Source: Candidatus Auribacterota bacterium
GTDB taxonomy: Bacteria; Auribacterota; UBA6266
Assembly (NCBI GenBank): GCA_016933315.1
Contig: JAFGBE010000144.1
Span: 1-9,847 of the forward strand
Reading direction: 5' to 3'
Length of the DNA: 9,847 nt
Part shown: positions 7,258 to 9,847 of the stretch, in pieces
Numbering within the stretch: position 1 is the first letter of the stretch
Layout: every line of letters begins with the position of its first letter
Translations under genes and position numbers: made by a program
Notes under the pieces: generated by a model
Seen by the model: only the letters and a program-made list of their open reading frames with translations
Databases searched by the model: none
Told to the model about the DNA's origin: nothing

Positions 7258-7274
7258 AGTCCCCTTGGGGGACT
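7258..7274. repeat. Hairpin 3 of three: AGTCCCC/GGGGACT
   Basis: AGTCCCC (7258-7264) pairs perfectly with GGGGACT (7268-7274) across TTG, five bases after hairpin 2. TAAAAT (7279-7284), a possible -10 for the tRNA operon, and a T-rich run (7291-7301) follow, just before tRNA-Thr. No good -35 was found, so the tRNA promoter is not called. Confidence 0.55.
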
Positions 7275-7301
7275 GGGGTAAAATTAGTTCTTTATTTTTT
7301 T

Positions 7302-7377
7302 GCCGGCGTAGCTCAATTGGCAGAGCAGCTGACTTGTAATCAGCAGGTTATCAGTTCAAGTCTGATCGCCGGCTCCA
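7302..7377 (+). tRNA. tRNA-Thr (anticodon UGU)
   Basis: Acceptor GCCGGCG (7302-7308) pairs fully with CGCCGGC before the discriminator T and the encoded CCA. Anticodon stem GCTGA/TCAGC (7328-7332, 7340-7344) encloses CTTGTAA, with anticodon TGT at 7335-7337. The T arm is ATCAG TTCAAGT CTGAT. It is first of three tRNA genes in the order Thr(UGU)-Tyr-Gly, as in the E. coli thrU-tyrU-glyT cluster. An open frame running through it (7203-7427) is spurious. Confidence 0.97.
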
Positions 7378-7383
7378 GCAGAG

Positions 7384-7469
7384 CTAAACGGTTGACGAAA
7401 GACGTAAGACGAAGAACGAAAAGTTAAAAAGAGAGTATTTTTCGGCGTTCTTGGTTTAGTCAACTGTTT
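7384..7469. repeat. Imperfect inverted repeat filling the tRNA-Thr to tRNA-Tyr spacer
   Basis: CTAAACGGTTGAC (7384-7396) is matched in reverse complement by GTCAACTGTTT (7459-7469), with one mismatch over 11 bases. AAGAACG (7412-7418) pairs with CGTTCTT (7446-7452) inside. The spacer also shows repeated GACGAA/GACGTAAGAC phrases. It is unusually long and structured for a tRNA operon spacer and looks like a small repeat insertion. Confidence 0.45.
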
Positions 7470-7482
7470 GACGTAGTTTTGT

Positions 7483-7567
<85 letters not shown>

Positions 7568-7571
7568 TATT

Positions 7572-7645
7572 GCGGGCGTTGCATAGTGGCAGTGCTCTAG
7601 CCTTCCAAGCTAGAAGTGTGGGTTCGATTCCCACCGCCCGCTCCA
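7572..7645 (+). tRNA. tRNA-Gly (anticodon UCC)
   Basis: Acceptor GCGGGCG (7572-7578) pairs with CGCCCGC (7635-7641); discriminator T and encoded CCA (7643-7645) follow. Anticodon stem CTAGC/GCTAG encloses CTTCCAA, with TCC at 7604-7606. T arm GTGGG TTCGATT CCCAC. It lies four bases after tRNA-Tyr. The 145-base palindrome starts at the very next base after CCA, and no second copy of the tRNA 3' end is found downstream in the window. Confidence 0.97.
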
Positions 7646-7790
7646 AACCTCGAATTAAAAGTTTTATATACCGCACTATACTTCGTTATTCTCGCTCGGA
7701 CTTCTCGGAATACGTAAATGTATGCCTGCGGCGTCCTTACTCGAAATGCCTCGTCTATTGCGGTATCTAAAACTTTTTCTTTTCGAGGTT
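7646..7790. repeat. 145-base imperfect palindrome abutting the tRNA-Gly 3' end
   Basis: The left arm 7646-7675 (begins AACCTCGAA, ends ATACCGCA) and the reverse complement of the right arm 7759-7790 agree at 27 of 28 positions, apart from a central 2- versus 4-base bulge. Weaker pairing continues inward (CTCGCTCGGAC against GTCCTTACTCGAAAT, and ATAC with GTAT around 7714-7728). No protein or transposase is encoded. It resembles a MITE-like or REP-type non-autonomous element, or a very large terminator hairpin for the tRNA operon; its T-rich right arm (CTTTTTCTTTT) would be the terminator-like part. Confidence 0.65.
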
Positions 7791-7881
7791 ACTCTCAGCC
7801 TTGCACTTGCCCGCCGACGTCGCTGGCGCCTCTGGCTCTTCGCTGCGATGTTTATACCTCTCAAGAAATCCAACCTTGAAA
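7791..7881. other. Non-coding GC-rich stretch between two repeats
   Basis: This forms the middle of the 353-base gene-free gap 7646-7998. It contains small G/C palindromes (GACGTC, GGCGCC) and ends in an A-rich stretch. I see no gene, tRNA or recognisable site. Its G+C content jumps above both flanks, which suggests that it belongs to one of the adjacent repeat elements. Confidence 0.3.
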
Positions 7882-7961
7882 TTGAGATTGAAATCAGGGA
7901 TTTAAGGATTATAATGGGTTTAAAAGTGGTATAAAAACCCACAAATTACGAATTCGTATAT
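7882..7961 (+). repeat. 80-base direct repeat, copy 1
   Basis: Matches 9353-9432 at 78 of 80 positions, start to start 1471 bases apart. Inside are a promoter-like TTGAAA/TATAAT pair, a hairpin TGGGTTT (7915-7921) with AAACCCA (7935-7941), and a 12-base palindrome TACGAATTCGTA (7947-7958). Weaker similarity goes a few bases beyond both ends. It lies 37 bases upstream of the hydrolase gene. Confidence 0.85.
7888..7915 (+). promoter_or_regulatory. Sigma70-like promoter inside repeat copy 1
   Basis: TTGAAA (7888-7893), a 16-base spacer and a perfect TATAAT (7910-7915). Transcription would begin near 7922, in the hairpin region of the repeat, giving a leader of about 77 bases before the hydrolase ATG at 7999. 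The same layout recurs in copy 2. It is predicted from sequence only. Confidence 0.55.
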
Positions 7962-7998
7962 TATATGTCAGCAATTTACGCCGGGAGATTATCGCAAA

Positions 7999-8796
7999 AT
8001 GCCGAATACAATAGTTAATAACGTTGATCTTTACTATGAAGTTCATGGGAAAGGCATACCACTAATGCTTGTTGCTGGCCTGGCCAGTGACTCCCAAAGT
8101 TGGCAGCCGGTAGTGAAAGATCTATCCCGGCATTACCGTGTCATAACTCTCGACAACAGAGGCGTGGGCAGAACAAAACCTCAAGATATTGAGACAAGCA
8201 TTCAGTATATTACCGATGATTGTATCAACCTTATCAGGCATATGGGATTGCCATCCGTCAACCTTCTTGGACATTCAATGGGTGGATTTGTGGCGCTGGA
8301 TTGTGCCATCCGCTATCCTGAATATGTTTCAAAATTGATTTTGGCAGGAACATCAGCTTTTAATTCCGAGCGGAATAATGCCCTTTTCCTTGATTGGCTT
8401 TCTTATCTTGAAAGCGGACTGAGCCCTGAGCTGTGGTTCAGAAACATGTTTTACTGGATATTTTCAAGACGTTTTTTTGAAGACAAAAAAGCATTGAATA
8501 AGGCTGTTCAATTCGCAATTGAATATCCCTATCCGCAAACTAAAATTGCATTTAAGAATCAAGTCAATGCTATTAAAGAATTTAACTGCCTGGAAGATTT
8601 GTCCGGTATCACATCAAAGACCATGATTATCTGCGGGAAGGAAGACCAGCTGTTTCCTCCTGAAGAAAGCGTCAAGGTGTTGCAGGCGATTCCGGGGGCA
8701 ATTTTTTCTTTTGTTGAACATGCCGCGCATTCCATAAATGTGGAAAATCCCGGGGAATTCATAAATATTGTTCGGAAATTTGTAAATAATTGCTAA
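7999..8796 (+). CDS. Alpha/beta-fold hydrolase
   Basis: A 265-residue soluble alpha/beta hydrolase, probably an esterase or lactonase in the broad BioH/3-oxoadipate enol-lactonase-like group; the substrate cannot be read from sequence. The nucleophile elbow GHSMGG holds Ser93; GKEDQLFPP gives the acid Asp216; EHAAHSINVENP gives His244. The triad is complete and correctly spaced. The oxyanion-hole region (LVAGLASDSQSW) and the strand LDNRGVGRT are standard. The lid (about 125-190) is short and rich in Trp/Phe. There is no signal peptide. The ATG at 7999 has a moderate ribosome site (GGGAG, 7983-7987). The gene is more A+T-rich than the housekeeping operons and is preceded by a repeat-borne promoter, which suggests acquired DNA. 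No pathway partner is adjacent. Confidence 0.9.
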   Translation: MPNTIVNNVDLYYEVHGKGIPLMLVAGLASDSQSWQPVVKDLSRHYRVITLDNRGVGRTKPQDIETSIQYITDDCINLIRHMGLPSVNLLGHSMGGFVALDCAIRYPEYVSKLILAGTSAFNSERNNALFLDWLSYLESGLSPELWFRNMFYWIFSRRFFEDKKALNKAVQFAIEYPYPQTKIAFKNQVNAIKEFNCLEDLSGITSKTMIICGKEDQLFPPEESVKVLQAIPGAIFSFVEHAAHSINVENPGEFINIVRKFVNNC

Positions 8797-8798
8797 AA

Positions 8799-8831
8799 AA
8801 ATCCAGCGGACGCTAACGCGCCGCTGAATTT
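8799..8831. repeat. Bulged hairpin after the hydrolase gene (attC-like or terminator-like)
   Basis: AAATCCAGCGG (8799-8809) pairs with CCGCTGAATTT (8821-8831) with one C-A mismatch; A8810 is bulged out, and CGC (8811-8813) pairs with GCG (8818-8820) around a TAAC loop. It begins two bases after the hydrolase stop. There is no T tract on the plus strand. The bulged stem resembles the centre of integron attC sites, but GTTRRRY/RYYYAAC core boxes are not found at the right places. Confidence 0.5.
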
Positions 8832-8858
8832 GAAGGTATCTCAAAAGAGGAGGAAATT

Positions 8859-9299
8859 ATGAAACTGCCTGAATATATTACTGTGGAAGAGGTAAAAAAG
8901 GTCTGTAAAGCAATCGGGTTAAGTGATTGGTCTGCAAAAAAGGAGCCGACGGTTTCGGAGGAAGAAGCATCCGTAGTCCTTAAAATTGTAAATACGAAAT
9001 CAATGGAAATTCCCCTTGAGGATTTTCGAAAAGGTTTGGAGGTGGAGCTTGAGCACGGCACCCGGTTTGACGATGCAAATGTGACGAACAATCATCCGAT
9101 CTTAACGGGGAAAATTGTCATAGCCCATCTTAAAGAAACTATGGATTATTATCGCAGAATCGATGTTGCTGAAATAGAAGGCGACCTGTTGAAGGCTATA
9201 TTGTCCCGGAATATCGACAAAATAAAGTCGAAGTACAAAAAACTTATCGAAGCTCAGAACGCGCTGAATCAAGCTATTACAGATCAATTGAAAAAATAG
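8859..9299 (+). CDS. DUF5661-type protein of unknown function
   Basis: A 146-residue soluble acidic protein. The central block, about residues 50-100 (DFRKGLEVELEHG ... NVTNNHPILTGKI ... AHLKETMDYY), is what I recognise as the DUF5661 signature; the family has no established function. The N-terminal 45 residues hold a short helix pair (ITVEEVKKVCKAIGL) and an acidic strand-like region. The C-terminal 40 residues (IEGDLLKAILSRNIDKIKSKYKKLIEAQ) are strongly helical and charged and extend past the core. No signal peptide or membrane segment is seen. The start is clear: ATG at 8859 with a strong ribosome site AAGAGGAGGA (8845-8854), much better than its neighbours. No promoter is evident in the 62-base gap after the hydrolase, so the two may be co-transcribed. 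Confidence 0.8.
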   Translation: MKLPEYITVEEVKKVCKAIGLSDWSAKKEPTVSEEEASVVLKIVNTKSMEIPLEDFRKGLEVELEHGTRFDDANVTNNHPILTGKIVIAHLKETMDYYRRIDVAEIEGDLLKAILSRNIDKIKSKYKKLIEAQNALNQAITDQLKK

Positions 9300-9321
9300 C
9301 AACAGACACCTGTTTAAATTA
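9300..9321 (+). repeat. 22-base repeat, copy B
   Basis: Matches the reverse complement of 5169-5190 at 20 of 22 positions and starts at the base right after the DUF5661 stop codon. Next, CCCACAAAATACGAAC (9333-9348) echoes the right end of the 80-base repeat (CCCACAAATTACGAAT), so this gap seems built from fragments of more than one repeat. Confidence 0.5.
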
Positions 9322-9352
9322 AGAAATAAAAGCCCACAAAATACGAACTTAT

Positions 9353-9432
9353 TTGAGATTGGAATCAGGGATTTAAGGGTTATAATGGGTTTAAAAGTGG
9401 TATAAAAACCCACAAATTACGAATTCGTATAT
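9353..9432 (+). repeat. 80-base direct repeat, copy 2
   Basis: Identical to 7882-7961 except for two A-to-G differences, one in the -35-like element (TTGGAA for TTGAAA) and one four bases before TATAAT. The hairpin and the 12-base TACGAATTCGTA palindrome are unchanged. It lies 27 bases upstream of the DUF486 gene, in the same orientation as copy 1. Confidence 0.85.
9359..9386 (+). promoter_or_regulatory. Sigma70-like promoter inside repeat copy 2
   Basis: TTGGAA (9359-9364), a 16-base spacer and TATAAT (9381-9386). The start of transcription would fall near 9393, giving a leader of about 67 bases before the ATG at 9460. The -35 is one base weaker than in copy 1. It is predicted from sequence only. 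Confidence 0.5.
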
Positions 9433-9459
9433 AAATATGTTATACAAAAAGGAATAATT

Positions 9460-9816
9460 ATGAAACATCTGTATTTAACAATAGGTTTTCTTTGCTGCAG
9501 TAATATATTTATGACTTTTGCTTGGTATGGTCATCTTAAAAATTTAAACCAGAAAACATGGATATTTGCGGCGCTTATCAGTTGGGGAATAGCGCTTTTT
9601 GAATATTTATTGCAGGTACCTGCAAACAGAATTGGACATCAGGTTATGAGTGTTGGGCAACTGAAGATTCTTCAGGAAATAATCACATTAACTGTCTTTA
9701 TCCCATTTTCAATCTTTTTTATGAAAGAGAAAATTACACATGATTATATTTTTGCCGGATTATGCTTGCTTGGCGCAGTATTTTTTATGTTTAGGGTAAA
9801 AATATTTGGAGGGTAA
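9460..9816 (+). CDS. DMT-superfamily small membrane protein, DUF486 family
   Basis: A 118-residue inner-membrane protein with four predicted membrane helices (about residues 4-24, 34-52, 70-88 and 94-112). Family signatures are clear: CCSNIFMTFAWYGHLK in helix 1, ISWGIALFEYLLQVPANRIGH in and after helix 2, QLKILQEIITLTVF in helix 3 and LCLLGAVFFMFR in helix 4. DUF486 proteins belong to the drug/metabolite transporter superfamily; their substrate is not established, and I would not call it a multidrug exporter. The length is normal, so the gene is complete. The ATG at 9460 has AAGGA (9449-9453) six bases upstream. It stands alone behind the repeat-borne promoter of copy 2 and ends 31 bases before the window edge. 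Confidence 0.93.
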   Translation: MKHLYLTIGFLCCSNIFMTFAWYGHLKNLNQKTWIFAALISWGIALFEYLLQVPANRIGHQVMSVGQLKILQEIITLTVFIPFSIFFMKEKITHDYIFAGLCLLGAVFFMFRVKIFGG

Positions 9817-9847
9817 TTCCGGGGACAGAACATTTAATTTGAACAAC
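9817..9847. other. Tail with a CGGGGACA phrase
   Basis: CGGGGACAGAACATTTA lies at 9820-9836, directly after the DUF486 stop. It resembles CGGGGACATTTA at 4972-4983 with five extra bases. It may be the edge of another short intergenic repeat cut by the window end. Confidence 0.3.

Noticed and set aside
7203..7427. Open frame crossing tRNA-Thr
   Set aside because: It reads through a complete tRNA gene; such frames are a known artefact of tRNA sequence and show no protein-family signature beyond that.
7618..7645. tRNA-Gly 3' end as an att site of an integrated element
   Set aside because: No second copy of the T-arm or acceptor sequence and no integrase gene occur in the window; it could still lie beyond 9847.
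7722..7934. Small open frame on the plus strand, and a minus-strand one at 7676-7942
   Set aside because: Both fall on the palindrome, the GC-rich gap and the 80-base repeat; composition is Arg/Leu-rich from repeat sequence, with no ribosome site or family match.
7882..7961. 80-base repeats as integron attC sites
   Set aside because: Size fits, but no GTTRRRY or RYYYAAC boxes flank them and the two inner palindromes do not give the attC fold; near identity also favours a dispersed repeat.
7882..9432. CRISPR array or composite transposon formed by the 80-base repeats
   Set aside because: Only two copies 1.47 kb apart with genes between, no spacers, and no transposase or terminal inverted repeats.
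9460..9816. DUF486 protein as an SMR-type multidrug efflux pump
   Set aside because: Size and four helices are similar, but the signature residues (FMTFAWYGHLK, LQVPANRIG) are those of DUF486, whose substrate is not established.

Overview
The window looks like a piece of a chromosome from an uncultured, probably Gram-negative-type bacterium. Codon use in the first 7 kb is balanced and moderately GC-rich. Gene order (ftsH, folP, cdaA, cdaR, pdxJ, acpS, nnr, then a tRNA cluster) and the density of short intergenic palindromes recall metagenome genomes of candidate phyla such as Omnitrophota or of Desulfobacterota-like lineages. No phylogenetic marker here settles this, so the lineage is a low-confidence inference.

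Region 1 (1-4919) is a tight plus-strand housekeeping operon. It holds the 3' two thirds of ftsH (membrane AAA+ metalloprotease), folP (dihydropteroate synthase with the extra N-terminal domain), cdaA (membrane diadenylate cyclase), cdaR/ybbR (its membrane-anchored regulator) and pdxJ (pyridoxine 5'-phosphate synthase). The genes overlap or almost touch. The glmM gene that often follows cdaA-cdaR is not here.

Region 2 (4920-5187) is a 268-base non-coding island of palindromes, a triple ATCTGTG repeat and a 22-base element that recurs inverted near position 9300. Region 3 (5188-7096) is acpS (holo-ACP synthase, TTG start) followed by nnr (two-domain NAD(P)HX repair enzyme), ending in an intrinsic terminator that overlaps the nnr stop codon.

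Region 4 (7097-7645) has three consecutive short hairpins and then tRNA-Thr(UGU), tRNA-Tyr(GUA) and tRNA-Gly(UCC). This is the order that in E. coli precedes tRNA-Thr(GGU) and tufB. Here the continuation is absent.

Region 5 (7646-9847) begins at the first base after the tRNA-Gly CCA with a 145-base imperfect palindrome. It looks accessory: more A+T-rich, with three monocistronic-looking small genes (an alpha/beta hydrolase, a DUF5661-type protein and a DUF486/DMT-family membrane protein) separated by repeats. Two 80-base near-identical direct repeats (78/80) lie upstream of the hydrolase and of the DUF486 gene. Each carries a sigma70-like promoter (TTGAAA or TTGGAA, 16 bases, TATAAT) pointing into the gene that follows. 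An attC-like bulged hairpin sits between the hydrolase and the DUF5661 gene. The most notable signal in the window is this repeat- and promoter-separated gene set placed at the end of a tRNA cluster.
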